Assembly (NCBI GenBank): GCA_029959085.1
Contig: JARWIR010000018.1
Coordinates: 15,623,001-15,687,000 of the forward strand
Reading direction: 5' to 3'
Length of the DNA: 64,000 nucleotides
DNA from: Nemophila menziesii
Taxonomy: Eukaryota; Streptophyta; Magnoliopsida; Boraginales; Hydrophyllaceae
Shown in pieces: positions 34,953-46,560 of the stretch. Under the pieces are notes generated by a model. The model ran no database searches. It saw only the letters and a list, made by a program, of their open reading frames with translations, and had not been told where the DNA came from. The translations under genes and the position numbers were made by a program. Position 1 is the first letter of the stretch, and each line of letters begins with the position of its first letter.

Positions 34953-35286
34953 TCGTGCGGTGTACCGCGGGTAGGGTCCGGTGCACCGCGTGACTGTTCG
35001 ACTGACTTTTGAGCTTACTGGTCGGACTATGTACTGTACCGCATGCCTGCTCCGTGTAGTGGTCCGGTGTACCGTGACAAAGGTCCGGTGTACCGTGCAG
35101 TTTTTCTGAGCTTACTGGTCGGGCCATCTAGTGCACCGTGGGACTGGTCCGGGATGCTGCGGTGTACCGCGTTTCCGTCCGGTGTACCGCGTAGAAACTT
35201 AGCTCTCTGGTCGGACTGGTCTATGCACCGTGCTTTGGTCCGTGGTATTGCGGTGTACCGTAGGTGTACTCCGGTGTACCGCACCA
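34953..35286. repeat. GC-rich GGTGTACCG repeat block, upstream LTR copy
   Basis: This is identical to 31112-31445. On the sense strand it precedes the TATA-like box, the position expected of transcriptional enhancers in a U3 region. It also concentrates CpG sites within an AT-rich LTR, making it an obvious methylation target. Confidence 0.8.
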
Positions 35287-35623
35287 AAGGTTTAAAACAC
35301 CTTCTAGTGAGTATATCTTTTTCTATGATGCTCGGATTAGAAAGCTTTCTTCACGAGAGTTGTAGAGGACATCATTCTTATACACTTTGTAGTTGATCAC
35401 TAAAGCTAATTCTCAATGTACACAAAGATAAAGTTAATAGCATTTGTATGAGAATTAGTTTCTTAAGATAAAACAATAAAGCTTTGATCTAAATGATAAA
35501 GATGCTCTTTTTTGATGAATTAGAGTGCAAGATAGAATGTATATAACAAAGGTAATTAGCACACTAAACACAAGAGGATTTGTCACATTAAAATAACCTA
35601 TTAAGGGAGGCTATATGCCAACA

Positions 35624-35628
35624 GGGTT
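35624..35628 (+). repeat. Target site duplication, right copy (GGGTT)
   Basis: The five bases GGGTT follow the CA end of the right LTR and match 30148-30152. The satellite monomer continues from here in register (CTGGGAGGGTCTCC). Confidence 0.95.
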
Positions 35629-36541
35629 CTGGGAGGGTCTCCAAAGTGCTTTTTGACGGTCCTTAAACGTATTTTTGGGTGTTTTGGGGATATTGGGGGC
35701 TTTTCAAGGGGTCTTTTAGGGCCCTTGGGTGCTTTCCGGGGGTTTTAGCGGTTTCGACGGGTTCTGGGGGGTTATTTCGGGGTTTCTGGGGGTTCTGTTG
35801 GGGTTTTTAGGGGTTTTTGGTGCTTTTTATGGGTCTTTTGGGAGCCTCTTTTGTGTTTTCAAGCGATTTTTCGGACTTTTTTAATCGTCTTTTTTTCGGG
35901 TTTTCAGGGCCTCGTCGGGGTTTTTACGGGTTTTTGAGGGGGGTGCCAGGGTTTTCGGGGGTCGTTAGGGGGTTCCGAGGGGTTTTGGGAGGGTCTCCAA
36001 AGTGCTTTTTGACGGTCCTTAAACGTATTTTTGGGCGTTTTTGGGGATATTGGGGGCTTTTCAAGGGGTCTTTTAGGGCCCTTGGGTGCTTTCCGGGGGT
36101 TTTTAGCGATTTCGACGGGTTCTGGGGGGGTTATTTCGGGTTTCTGAGGGTTCTGTTGGGGTTTTTAGGGGTTTTTAGGGGGTTTTGGTGCTTTTTATGG
36201 GTCTTTTGGGAGCCTTTTTTGTGTTTTCAAGCGATTTTTCGGACTTTTTTAATCGTCCTTTTTTCGGGTTTTCAGGGCCTCGTCGGGGTTTTTACGGGTT
36301 TTTGAGGGGGGTGCCAGGGTTTTCGGAGGTCGTTAGGGGGTTCCAAGGGGTTTTGGGAGGGTCTCCAAAGTGCTTTTTGACGGTCCTTAAACGTATTTTT
36401 GGGCGTTTTTGGGGATATTGGGGGCTTTTCAAGGGGTCTTTTAGGGCCCTTGGGTGCTTTCCGGGGGTTTTTAGCGGTTTCGAGGGTTCTGGGGGGTTAT
36501 TTCGGGGTTTCTGGGGGTTCTGTTGGGGTTTTTAGGGGTTT

Positions 36542-38720
36542 TTGGTGCTTATTATGGGTCTTTTGGGAGCCTCTTTTGTGTTTTCAAGCGATTTTTCGGA
36601 CTTTTTTAATCGTCCTTTTTTCGGGTTTTCAGGCCCTCGTCGGGGTTTTTACGGGTTTTTGAGGGGGGTGCCAGGGTTTTCGGGGGTCGTTAGGGGGTTC
36701 CGAGGGGTTTTGGGAGGGTCTCCAAAGTGCTTTTTGACGGTCCTTAAACGTATTTTTGGGCGTTTTTGGGGATATTGGGGGCTTTTCAAGGGGTCTTTTA
36801 GGGCCCTTGGGTGCTTTCCGGGGGTTTTTAGCGGTTTCGACGGGTTCTGGGGGGTTATTTCGGGGTTTCTGGGGGTTCTGTTTGTGTTTTTAGGGGTTTT
36901 TGGTGCTTTTTATGGGTCTTTTCGTAGCCTCTTTTGTGTTTTCAAGCGATTTTTCGGACTCTTTTAATCGTCCTTTTTTCGGGTTTTCAGGCCCTCGTCG
37001 GGGTTTTTACGGGTTTTTGAGGGGGGTGCCAGGGTTTTCGGGGGTCGTTAGGGGGTTCCGAGGGGTTTTGGGAGGGTCTCCAAAGTGCTTTTTGACGGTC
37101 CTTAAACGTATTTTTGGGCGTTTTTGGGGATATTGGGGGCTTTTCAAGGGGTCTTTTAGGGCCCTTGGGTGCTTTCCGGGGGTTTTTAGCGGTTTCGACG
37201 GGTTCTGGGGGGTTATTTCGGGGTTTCTGGGGGTTCTGTTTGTGTTTTTAGGGGTTTTTGGTGCTTTTTATGGGTCTTTTCGTAGCCTCTTTTGTGTTTT
37301 CAAGCGATTTTTCGGACTCTTTTAATCGTCCTTTTTTCGGGTTTTCAGGGCCTCGTCGGGGTTTTTACGGGGTTTTGAGGGTGGTGCCAGGGTTTTCGGG
37401 GGTCGTTAGGGGGTTCCGAGGGGTTTTGGGAGGGTCTCCAAAGTGCTTTTTGACGGTCCTTAAACGTATTTTTGGGCGTTTTTGGGGATATTGGGGGCTT
37501 TTCAAGGGGTCTTTTAGGGCCCTTGGGTGACGTTTCGACGGGTTCTGGGGGGTTATTTCGGGGTTTCTGGGGGTTCTGTTGGGGTTTTTAGGGGTTTTTG
37601 GTGCTTTTTATGGGTCTTTTGGGAGCCTATTTTGTGTTTTCAAGCGATTTTTCGGACTTTTTTAATCGTCCCTTTTTCGGGTTTTCAGGGCCTCGTCGTG
37701 CTTTTTACGGGTTTTTGAGGGGGGTGCCAGGGTTTTCGGGGGTCGTTAGGGGGTTCCGAGGGGTTCTGGGAGGGTCTCCAAAGTGCTTTTTGACGGTCCT
37801 TAAACGTATTTTTGGGCGTTTTTGGGGATATTGGGGGCTTTTCAAGGGGTCTTTTAGGGCCCTTGGGTGCTTTCCGGGGGTTTTTAGACGTTTCGAGGGT
37901 TCTGGGGGGTTATTTCGGGGTTTCTGGGGGTTCTGTTGGGGTTTTTAGGGGTTTTTGGTGCTTTTTATGGGTCTTTTGGGAGCCTATTTTGTGTTTTCAA
38001 GCGATTTTTCGGACTCTTTTAATCGTCCTTTTTTCGGGTTTTCAGGGCCTCGTCGGGGTTTTTACGGGGTTTTAAGGGGGGTGCCAGGGTTTTCGGGGGT
38101 CGTTAGGGGGTTCCGAGGGGTTTTGGGAGGGTCTCCAAAGTGCTTTTTGACGGTCCTTAAACGTATTTTTGGGCGTTTTTGGGGATATTGGGGGCTTTTC
38201 AAGGGGTCTTTTAGGGCCCTTGGGTGACGTTTCGACGGGTTCTGGGGGGTTATTTCGGGGTTTCTGGGGGTTCTGTTGGGGTTTTTAGGGGTTTTTGGTG
38301 CTTTTTATGGGTCTTTTGGGAGCCTATTTTGTGTTTTCAAGCGATTTTTCGGACTTTTTTAATCGTCCCTTTTTCGGGTTTTCAGGGCCTCGTCGTGCTT
38401 TTTACGGGTTTTTGAGGGGGGTGCCAGGGTTTTCGGGGGTCGTTAGGGGGTTCCGAGGGGTTCTGGGAGGGTCTCCAAAGTGCTTTTTGACGGTCCTTAA
38501 ACGTATTTTTGGGTGTTTTTGGGGATATTGGGGGCTTTTCAAGGGGTCTTTTAGGGCCCTTGGGTGCTTTCCGAGGGGTTTTAGCGGTTTCGACGGGTTC
38601 TGGGGGGTTATTTCGGGGTTTCTGGGGGTTCTGTTGGGGTTTTTAGGGGTTTTTGGTGCTTTTTATGGGTCTTTTGGGAGCCTCTTTTGTGTTTTCAAGC
38701 GATTTTTCGGACTTTTTTAA
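36542..38720 (+). repeat. Short-range duplications with 18-bp-deleted monomers
   Basis: Two adjacent monomers (36542 and 36900) share CTGTTTGTGTTTTTAGG. Then 37258-37597 and 37955-38294 form a two-monomer duplication with period 697 bp. Each unit contains a 340-bp monomer lacking the 18 bp between GGGTG and ACGTTTCGACG (near 37529 and 38226). The same deletion is found near 27379 and 28823 on the other side of the retrotransposon, so it existed before the insertion split the array. Confidence 0.85.
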
Positions 38721-41155
38721 TCGTCTTTTTTTCGGGTTTTCAGGGCCTCGTCGGGGTTTTTACGGGTTTTTGAGGGGGGTGCCAGGGTTTTCGGGGGTCG
38801 TTAGGGGGTTCCGAGGGGTTTTGGGAGGGTCTCCAAAGTGCTTTTTGACGATCCTTAAACGTATTTTTGGGCGTTTTTGGGGATATTGGGGGCTTTTCAA
38901 GGGGTCTTTTAGGGCCCTTGGGTGCTTTCCGGGGGTTTTTAGACGTTTCGAGGGTTCTGGGGGGTTATTTCGGGGTTTCTGGGGGTTCTGTTGGGGTTTT
39001 TAGGGGTTTTTGGTGCTTTTTATGGGTCTTTTGGGAGCCTCTTTTGTGTTTTCAAGCGATTTTTTGGACTTTTTTAATCGTCTTTTTTTCGGGTTTTCAG
39101 GGACTCGTCGTGCTTTTTACGGGTTTTTGAGGGGGGTGCCAGGGTTTTCGGGGGTCGTTAGGGGGTTCCGAGGGGTTTTGGGAGGGTCTTCAAAGTGCTT
39201 TTTGACGGCCCTTAAATGTATTTTTGGGCGTTTTTGGGGATATTGGGGGCTTTTCAAGGGGTCTTTTAGGGCCCTTGGGTGCTTTCCGGGGGTTTTTAGA
39301 CGTTTCGAGGGTTCTGGGGGGTTATTTCGGGGTTTCTGGGGGTTCTGTTGGGGTTCTGTTGGGGTTTTTGGTGCTTTTTATGGGTCTTTTGGGAGCCTCT
39401 TTTGTGTTTTCAAGCGATTTTTCGGACTTTTTTAATCGTCCTTTTTTCGGGTTTTCAGGGCCTCGTCGTGCTTTTTACGGGTTTTTGAGGGGGGTGCCAG
39501 GGTTTTCGGGGGTCGTTAGGGGGTTCCGAGGGGTTCTGGGAGGGTCTCCAAAGTGCTTTTTGACGGTCCTTAAACGTATTTTTGGGCGTTTTTGGGGATA
39601 TTGGGGGCTTTTCAAGGGGTCTTTTAGGGCCCTTGGGTGTTTTCCGGGGCTTTTTAGCGGTTTCGACGGGTTCTGGGGGGTTATTTCGGTGTTTCTGGGG
39701 GTTCTGTTGGGGTTTTTAGGGGTTTTTGGTGCTTTTTATGGGTCTTTTGGGAGCCTCTTTTGTGTTTTCAAGCGATTTTTCGGACTTTTTTAATCGTCCT
39801 TTTTTCGGGTTTTCAGGGCCTCGTCGTGCATTTTACGGGTTTTTGAGGGGGGTGCCAGGGTTTTCGGGGGTCGTTAGGGGGTTCCGAGGGGTTTTGGGAG
39901 GGTCTCCAAAGTGCTTTTTGACGGTCCTTAAACGTATTTTTGGGCGTTTTTGGGGATATTGGGGGCTTTTCAAGGGGTCTTTTAGGGCCCTTGGGTGCTT
40001 TCCGTTGGTTTTTAGACGTTTCGAGGGTTCTGGGAGGTTATTTCGGGGTTTCTGGGGGTTCTGTTGGGGTTTTTAGGGGTTTTTGGTGCTTTTTATGGGT
40101 CTTTTGGTAGCCTCTTTTGTGTTTTCAAGCGATTTTTCGGACTTTTTTAATCGTCCTTTTTTCGGGTTTTCAGGGCCTCGTCGGGGTTTTTACGGGTTTT
40201 TGAGGGGGGTGCCAGGGTTTTCGGGGGTCGTTAGGGGGTTCCGAGGGGTTTTGGGAGGGTCTCCAAAGTGCTTTTTGACGGTCCTTAAACGTATTTTTGG
40301 GCGTTTTTTGGGATATTGGGGGCTTTTCAAGGGGTCTTTTAGGGACCTTGGGTGCTTTCCGGGGGTTTTTAGCGGTTTCGACGGGTTCTGGGGGGTTATT
40401 TCGGGGTTTCTGGGGGTTCTGTTCGGGTTTTTAGGGGTTTTTAGTGCTTTTTATGGGTCTTTTCGTAGCCTCTTTTGTGTTTTCAAGCGATTTTTCGGAC
40501 TTTTTTAATCGTCCTTTTTTCGGGTTTTCAGGGCCTCGTCGGGGTTTTTACGGGTTTTTGAGGGGGGTGCCAGGGTTTTCGGGGGTCGTTAGGGGGTTCC
40601 GAGGGGTTTTGGGAGGGTCTCCAAAGTGCTTTTTGACGGTCCTTAAACGTATTTTTGGGCGTTTTTGGGGATATTGGGGGCTTTTCAAGGGGTCTTTTAG
40701 GGACCTTGGGTGCTTTCCGGTAGTTTTTAGCGGTTTCGACGGGTTCTGGGGGGTTATTTCGGGGTTTCTGGGGGTTCTGTTGGGGTTTTTAGGGGTTTTT
40801 GGTGCTTTTTATGGGTCTTTTGGTAGCCTCTTTTGTGTTTTCAAGCGATTTTTCGGACTTTTTAAATCGTTCTTTTTTCGGGTTTTCAGGGCCTCGTCGG
40901 GGTTTTTACGGGTTTTTGAGGGGGGTGCCAGGGTTTTCGGGGGTCGTTAGGGGGTTCCGAGGGGTTTTGGGAGGGTCTCCAAAGTGCTTTTTGACGGTCC
41001 TTAAACGTATTTTTGGGCGTTTTTGGGGATATTGGGGGCTTTTCAAGGGGTCTTTTAGGGCCCTTGGGTGCTTTTCGGGGGTTTTTAGCGGTTTCGACGG
41101 GTTCTGGGGGTTATTTCGGGGTTTCTGGGGGTTCTGTTGGGGTTTTTAGGGGTTT

Positions 41156-42600
41156 TTGGTGCTTTTTATGGGTCTTTTGGTAGCCTCTTTTGTGTTTTCA
41201 AGCGATTTTTTGGACTTTTTAAATAATCCTTTTTTCGGGTTTTCAGGGCCTCGTCGGGGTTTTTACGGGTTTTTGAGGGGGGTGCCAGGGTTTTCGGGGG
41301 TCGTTAGGGGGTTTCGAGGGGTTTTGGGAGGGTCTCCAAAGTGCTTTTTGACGGTCCTTAAACGTATTTTTGGGCGTTTTTGGGCATATTGGGGGCTTTT
41401 CAAGGGGTCTTTTAGGGCCCTTGGGTGCTTTTCGGGGGTTTTTAGCGGTTTCGACGGGTTCTGGGGGGTTATTTCGGGGTTTCTGGGGGTTCTGTTGGGG
41501 TTTTTAGGGGTTTTTGGTGCTTTTTATGGGTCTTTTGGTAGCCTCTTTTGTGTTTTCAAGCGATTTTTCGGACTTTTTTAATCGTCCTTTTTTCGGGTTT
41601 TCAGGGGCTCGTCGGGGTTTTTACGGGTTTTTGAGGGGGGTGCCAGGGTTTTCGGGGGTCGTTAGGGGGTTCCGAGGGGTTTTTGGGAGGGTCCCCAAAG
41701 TGCTTTTTGACGGTCCTTAAACGTATTTTTGGGCGTTTTTGGGGATATTGGGGGCTTTTCAAGGGGTCTTTTAGGGCCCTTGGGTGCTTTCCGGGGGTTT
41801 TTAGCGGTTTCGACGGGTTCTGGGGGGTTATTTCGGGGTTTCTGGGGGTTCTGTTGGGGTTTTTAGGGGTTTTTGGTGCTTTTAATGGGTCTTTTGGTAG
41901 CCTCTTTTGTGTTTTCAAGCGATTTTTCGGACTTTATTAATCGTCCTTTTTTCGGGTTTTCAGGGCCTTGTCGGGGTTTTTACGGGTTTTTGAGGGGGGT
42001 GCCAGGGTTTTCGGGGGTCGTTAGGGGCTTCCGAGGGGTTTTTGGGAGGGTCTCCAAAGTGCTTTTTGATGGTCCTTAAACGTATTTTTGGGCGTTTTTG
42101 GGGATATTGGGGGCTTTTCAAGGGGTCTTTTAGGGCCCTTGGGTGCTTTCCGGGGGTTTTTAGCGGTTTCGACGGGTTCTGGGGGGTTATTTCGGGGTTT
42201 CTGGGGGTTCTGTTGGGGTTTTTAGGGGTTTTTGGTGCTTTTTATGGGTCTTTTGGGAGCCTCTTTTGTGTTTTCAAGCGATTTTTCGGACTTTTTTAAT
42301 CGTCCTTTTTTCGGGTTTTCAGGGCCTCGTCGGGGTTTTTACGGATTTTTGAGGGGGGTGCCAGGGTTTTCGGGGGTCGTTAGGGGGTTCCGAGGGGTTT
42401 TGGGAGGGTCTCCAAAGTGCTTTTTGACGGTCCTTAAACGTATTTTTGGGCGTTTTTGGGGATATTGGGGGCTTTTCAAGGGGTCTTTTAGGGCCCTTGC
42501 GTGCTTTTCGGGTGTTTTTAGCGGTTTCGACGGGTTCAGGGGGTTATTTCGGGGTTTCTGGGGGTTCTGTTGGGGTTTTTAGGGGTTTTTGGTGCTTTTT
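41156..42600 (+). repeat. Segment duplicated at about 48994-50400
   Basis: The monomer at 41156 carries the rare TTTTTAAATAATCC and corresponds to the one at 48994. The monomer at 41514 (CAGGGGCTCGTCGG, GGTCCCC) corresponds to 49352, both at an offset of 7,838 bp. 41873 (TTTTAATGGG, TTTATTAATCG) corresponds to 49680 and 42232 to 50038, with the offset 31-32 bp smaller because 49352 has a deletion of about 30 bp. A third relative of the TTTATTAATCG monomer is at 46492. Confidence 0.8.
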
Positions 42601-44009
42601 ATGGGTCTTTTGGTAGCCTCTTTTGTGTTTTCAAGCGATTTTTCGGACTTTTTTAATCGTCCTTTTTTCGGGTTTTCAGGGCCTCGTCGGGGTTTTTACG
42701 GGTTTTTGAGGGGGGTGCCAGGGTTTTCGGGGGTCGTTAGGGGGTTCCGAGGGGTTTTGGAAGGGTCTCCAAAGTGCTTTTTGACGGTCCTTAAACGTAT
42801 TTTTGGGCGTTTTTGGGGATATTGGGGGCTTTTCAAGGGGTCTTTTAGTGCCCTTGGGGGCTTTTCGGGGGTTTTTAGCGGTTTCGACGGGTTCTGGGGG
42901 GTTATTTCGGGGTTTCTCGGGGTTCTGTTGGGGTTTTCAGGGGTTTTTGGTGCTTTTTATGGGTCTTTTGGGAGCCTCTTTTGTGTTTTCAAGCGATTTT
43001 TGGAACTTTTTTAATCGTCCTTTTTTCGGGTTTTCAGGGCCTCGTCGTGCTTTTTACGGGTTTTTGAGGGGGGTGCCAGGGTTTTCGGGGGTCGTTAGGG
43101 GGTTCCGAGGGGTTCTGGGAGGGTCTCCAAAGTGCTTTTTGACGGTCCTTAAACGTATTTTTGGGCGTTTTTGGGGATATTGGGGGCTTTTCAAGGGGTC
43201 TTTTAGGGCCCTTGGGTGCTTTCCGGGGGGTTTTAGCGGTTTCGACGGTTTCTGGGGGGTTATTTCGGGGTTTCTGGGGGTTTTTTGGGGTTTTTGGTGC
43301 TTTTTATGGGTCTTTTGGGAGCCTCTTTTGTGTTTTCAAGCGATTTTTCGGACTTTTTTAATCGTCATTTTTTCGGGTTTTCAGGGCCTCGTCGGGGTTT
43401 TTACGGGTTTTTGAGGGGGGTGCCAGGGTTTTCGCGGGTCGTTAGGGGGCTCCGAGGGGTTTTGGGAGGGTCTCCAAAGTGCTTTTTGACGGTCCTTAAA
43501 CGTATTTTTGGGCGTTTTTGGGGATATTGGGGGCTTTTCAAGGGGTCTTTTAGGGCCTTTGGGTGCTTTCTGGGGGTTTTTAGACGTTTCGACGGGTTCT
43601 GGGGGGTTATTTCGGGGTTTCTGGGGGTTCTGTTGGGGTTTTTAGGGGTTTTTGGTGCTTTTTATGGGTCTTTTGGTAGCCTCTTTTGTGTTTTCAAGCG
43701 ATTTTTCGGACTTTTTTAATCGTCATTTTTTCGGGTTTTCAGGGCCTCGTCGGGGTTTTTACGGGTTTTTGAGGTGGGTGCCAGGGTTTTCGGGGGTCGT
43801 TAGGGGGTTCCGAGGGGTTTTGGGAGGGTCTCCAAAGTGCTTTTTGACGGTCCTTAAACGTATTTTTGGGCGTTTTTGGGGATATTTGGGGCTTTTCAAG
43901 GGGTCTTTTAGGGACCTTGGGTGCTTTCCGGGGGTTTTTAGCAGTTTCGACGGGTTCTGGGGGGTTATTTCGGGGTTTCTGGGGGTTCTGTTGGGGTTTT
44001 TAGGGGTTT

Positions 44010-46560
44010 TTGGTGCTTTTTATGGGTCTTTTGGGAGCCTCTTTTGTGTTTTCAAGCGATTTTTCGGACTTTTTTAATCGTCCTTTTTTCGGGTTTTCAG
44101 GGCCTCGTCGTGCTTTTTACGGGTTTTTTATGGGGGTGGCAGGGTTTTCGGGGTCGTTAGGGGGTTTCCGAGGGGTTTTGGGAGGGTCTCCAAAGTGCTT
44201 TTTGACGGTCCTTAAACGTATTTTTGGGCGTTTTTGGGATATTGGGGGCTTTTCAAGGGGTCTTTTAGGGCCCTTGGGTGCTTTCTGGGGGTTTTTAGCG
44301 GTTTAGTCGGGTTCTGGGGGGGGTTATTTCGGGGTTTCTGGGGGCTCTGTTGGGTTTTTAGGGGTTTTTGGTGCTTTTTATGGGTCTTTTGGTAGCATCT
44401 TTTGTGTTTTCATGCGATTTTTCGAACTTTTTTAATCATCCTTCTTTCGGGTTTTCAGGGCCTCGTCGGGGTTTTTACGGGTTTTTGAGGGGGGTGCCAG
44501 GGTTTTCGGGGGTCGTTAGGGGGTTCCGAGGGGTTTTGGGAGGGTCTCCAAAGTGCTTATTGACTGTCCTTAAACGTATTTTTGGGCGTTTTTGGGGATA
44601 TTGGTGGCTTTTCAAGGGGTCTTTTAGGGCCCTTGGGTGCTTTCCGGGGGTTTTTAGCGGTTTCGACGGGTTCTGGGGGGTTATTTCAGGGTTTCTGGGG
44701 GTTCTGTTGGGGTTTTTAGGGGTTTTTGGTGTTTTTTATGGCTCTTTTGGTAGCCTCTTTTGTGTTTTCAAGCGATTTTTCGGACTTTTTTAATCGTCCT
44801 TTTTTCGGGTTTTCAGGGCCTCGTCGGGGTTTTTACGGGTTTTTGAGGTGGGTGCCAGGGTTTTCGGGGGTCGTTAGGGGGTTCCGAGGGGTTTTGGGAG
44901 GGTCTCCAAAGTGCTTTTTGACGGTCCTTAAACGTATTTTTGGGCGTTTTTGGGGATATCGGGGGCTTTTCAAGGGGTCTTTTAGGGCCCTTGGGTGCTT
45001 TCCGGGGGTTTTTAGCGGTTTCGACGGGTTCTGGGGGGTTATTTCGGGGTTTCTGGGGTTTCTGGGGGTTCTATTGGGGTTTTTGGTAGCCTCTTTTGTG
45101 TTTTCAAGCGATTTTTCGGACTTTTTTAATCGTCCTTTTTACGGGTTTTCAGGGCCTCGTCGTGCTTTTTACGGGTTTTTGAGGGGGGTGCCAGGGTTTT
45201 CGTGGGTCGTTAGGGGGTTCCGAGGGGTTTTGGGAGGGTCTCCAAAGTGCTTTTTGACGGTCCTTATACGTATTTTTGGGCGTTTTTGGGGATATTGGGG
45301 GCTTTTCAAGGGGTCTTTTAGGGCCTTTGGGTGCTTTCTGGGGGTTTTTAGACGTTTCGACGGGTTCTGGGGGGTTATTTCGAGGTTTCTGGGGGTTCTG
45401 TTGGGGTTTTTAGGGGTTTTTGGTGCTTTTTATGGGTCTTTTGGGAGCCTCTTTTGTGTTTTCAAGCGATTTTTCGGACTTTTTTAATCGTCCTTTTTTC
45501 GGGTTTTCAGGGCCTCGTCGTGCTTTTTACGGGTTTTTGAGGGGGGTGCCAGGGTTTTCGGGGGTCGTTAGGGGGTTCCGAGGGGTTCTGGGAGGGTCTC
45601 CCAAGTGCTTTTTGACGGTCCTTAAACGTATTTTTGGGCGTTTTTGGGGATATTGGGGGCTTTTCAAGGGGTGTTTTAGGGCCCTTGGGTGCTTTCCCGG
45701 GGTTTTGAGACGTTTCGACGGGTTTTGGAGGGTTATTAAGGGGTTTCCGGGGGTTCTGTTGGGGTTTTTAGGGGTTTTTGGTGCTTTTTATGGGTCTTTT
45801 GGGAGCCTCTTTTGTGTTTTCAAGCGATTTTTCGGACTTTTTTAATCGTCCTTTTTTCGGGTTTTCAGGGCCTCGTCGTGCTTTTTACGGGTTTTTTATG
45901 GGGGTGCCAGGGTTTTCGGGGTCGTTAGGGGGTTTCCGAGGGGTTTTGGGAGGGTCTCCAAAGTGCTTTTTGACGGTCCTTAAACGTATTTTTGGGCGTT
46001 TTTGGGATATTGGGGGCTTTTCAAGGGGTCTTTTAGGGCCCTTGGGTGCTTTCTGGGGGTTTTTAGCGGTTTAGTCGGGTTCTGGGGGGTTATTTCGGGG
46101 TTTCTGGGGGCTCTGTTGGGTTTTTAGGGGTTTTTGGTGCTTTTTATGGGTCTTTTGGTAGCATCTTTTGTGTTTTCAAGCGATTTTTCGGACTTTTTTA
46201 ATCGTCCTTCTTTCCGGTTTTCAGGGCCTCGTCGGGGTTTTTACGGGTTTTTGAGGGGGGTGCCAGGGTTTTCGGGGGTCGTTAGGGGGTTCCGAGGGGT
46301 TTTGGGAGGGTCTCCAAAGTGCTTATTGACTGTCCTTAAACGTATTTTTGGGCGTTTTTGGGGATATTGGTGGCTTTTCAAGGGGTCTTTTAGGGCCCTT
46401 GGGTGCTTTCCGGGGGTTTTTAGCGGTTTCGACGGGTTCTGGGGGGTTATTTCAGGGTTTCTGGGGGTTCTGTTGGGGTTTTTAGGGGTTTTTGGTGTTT
46501 TTTATGGCTCTTTTGGTAGCCTCTTTTGTGTTTTCAAGCGATTTTTCGGACTTTATTAAT
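44010..46560 (+). repeat. Five-monomer duplication, also related to 60415-61200
   Basis: The monomer at 44010 (GGGTTTTTTATGGGGGTGGC, GTTTAGTCGGG) corresponds to 45778 at an offset of 1,768 bp and to 60415 at 16,405 bp. The monomer at 44368 (GTAGCATC, CATCCTTCTTTC, GCTTATTGACTG) corresponds to 46134 and 60772, and 44726 (TTTTTTATGGCTC) to 46492 and 61130. The same three-monomer cassette thus sits at three places in the right arm. One monomer in this block (near 45060) has lost about 30 bp, fusing GGGGTTTTTGG directly to TAGCCTC. Confidence 0.8.

Larger units (their letters stand above)
30153..35623 (-). mobile_element. Non-autonomous LTR retrotransposon, Ty1/copia-like signals, 5,471 bp
   Basis: This is a complete element: two 1,630-bp LTRs (TG...CA ends), GGGTT target duplications, a primer binding site and a polypurine tract. 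The primer site and purine tract are in sense only on the minus strand, so transcription runs from 35623 towards 30153. The LTRs differ at one base in my full read-through (A at 30156, T at 33997), so the insertion is recent. The 2,211-bp internal region has no gag, protease, integrase, reverse transcriptase or RNase H reading frame, so the element must depend on proteins from a related autonomous copy. It is AT-rich, unlike the surrounding G/T-rich satellite. TGTTGG LTR start, AAAAAGGGGGAGAT purine tract and TGGTATCAGAGCC primer site resemble plant Ty1/copia elements with long LTRs (SIRE/Maximus or Tork type). Without a pol gene the lineage is inference. Confidence 0.93.
33994..35623 (-). repeat. 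LTR, plus-strand right copy (the element's 5' LTR)
   Basis: This 1,630-bp LTR is the upstream one in the sense direction. It begins TGTTGGCATATAG at 35623 and ends GGACTATCA at 33994, next to the primer binding site. It is identical to 30153-31782 except for one base (33997). It should hold the active promoter: the GC-rich repeat block (about 34953-35286) is followed, in the sense direction, by a TATA-like box at 34844-34849. The 51-bp tandem repeat (34454-34555) and hairpin (34345-34364) lie further downstream. Confidence 0.95.

Noticed and set aside
30153..35623. Two separate insertions or a tandem element rather than one retrotransposon
   Set aside because: Matching LTRs, one primer binding site, one polypurine tract and one pair of target duplications all fit a single complete element.
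41601..41918. Minus-strand Pro/Lys/Thr-rich open frames (for example here and at 47314-47610, 51534-51851)
   Set aside because: They are the reverse complement of the same G/T-rich monomers. The proline- and lysine-rich composition follows from CCC and AAA triplets, and the frames break in most monomers.
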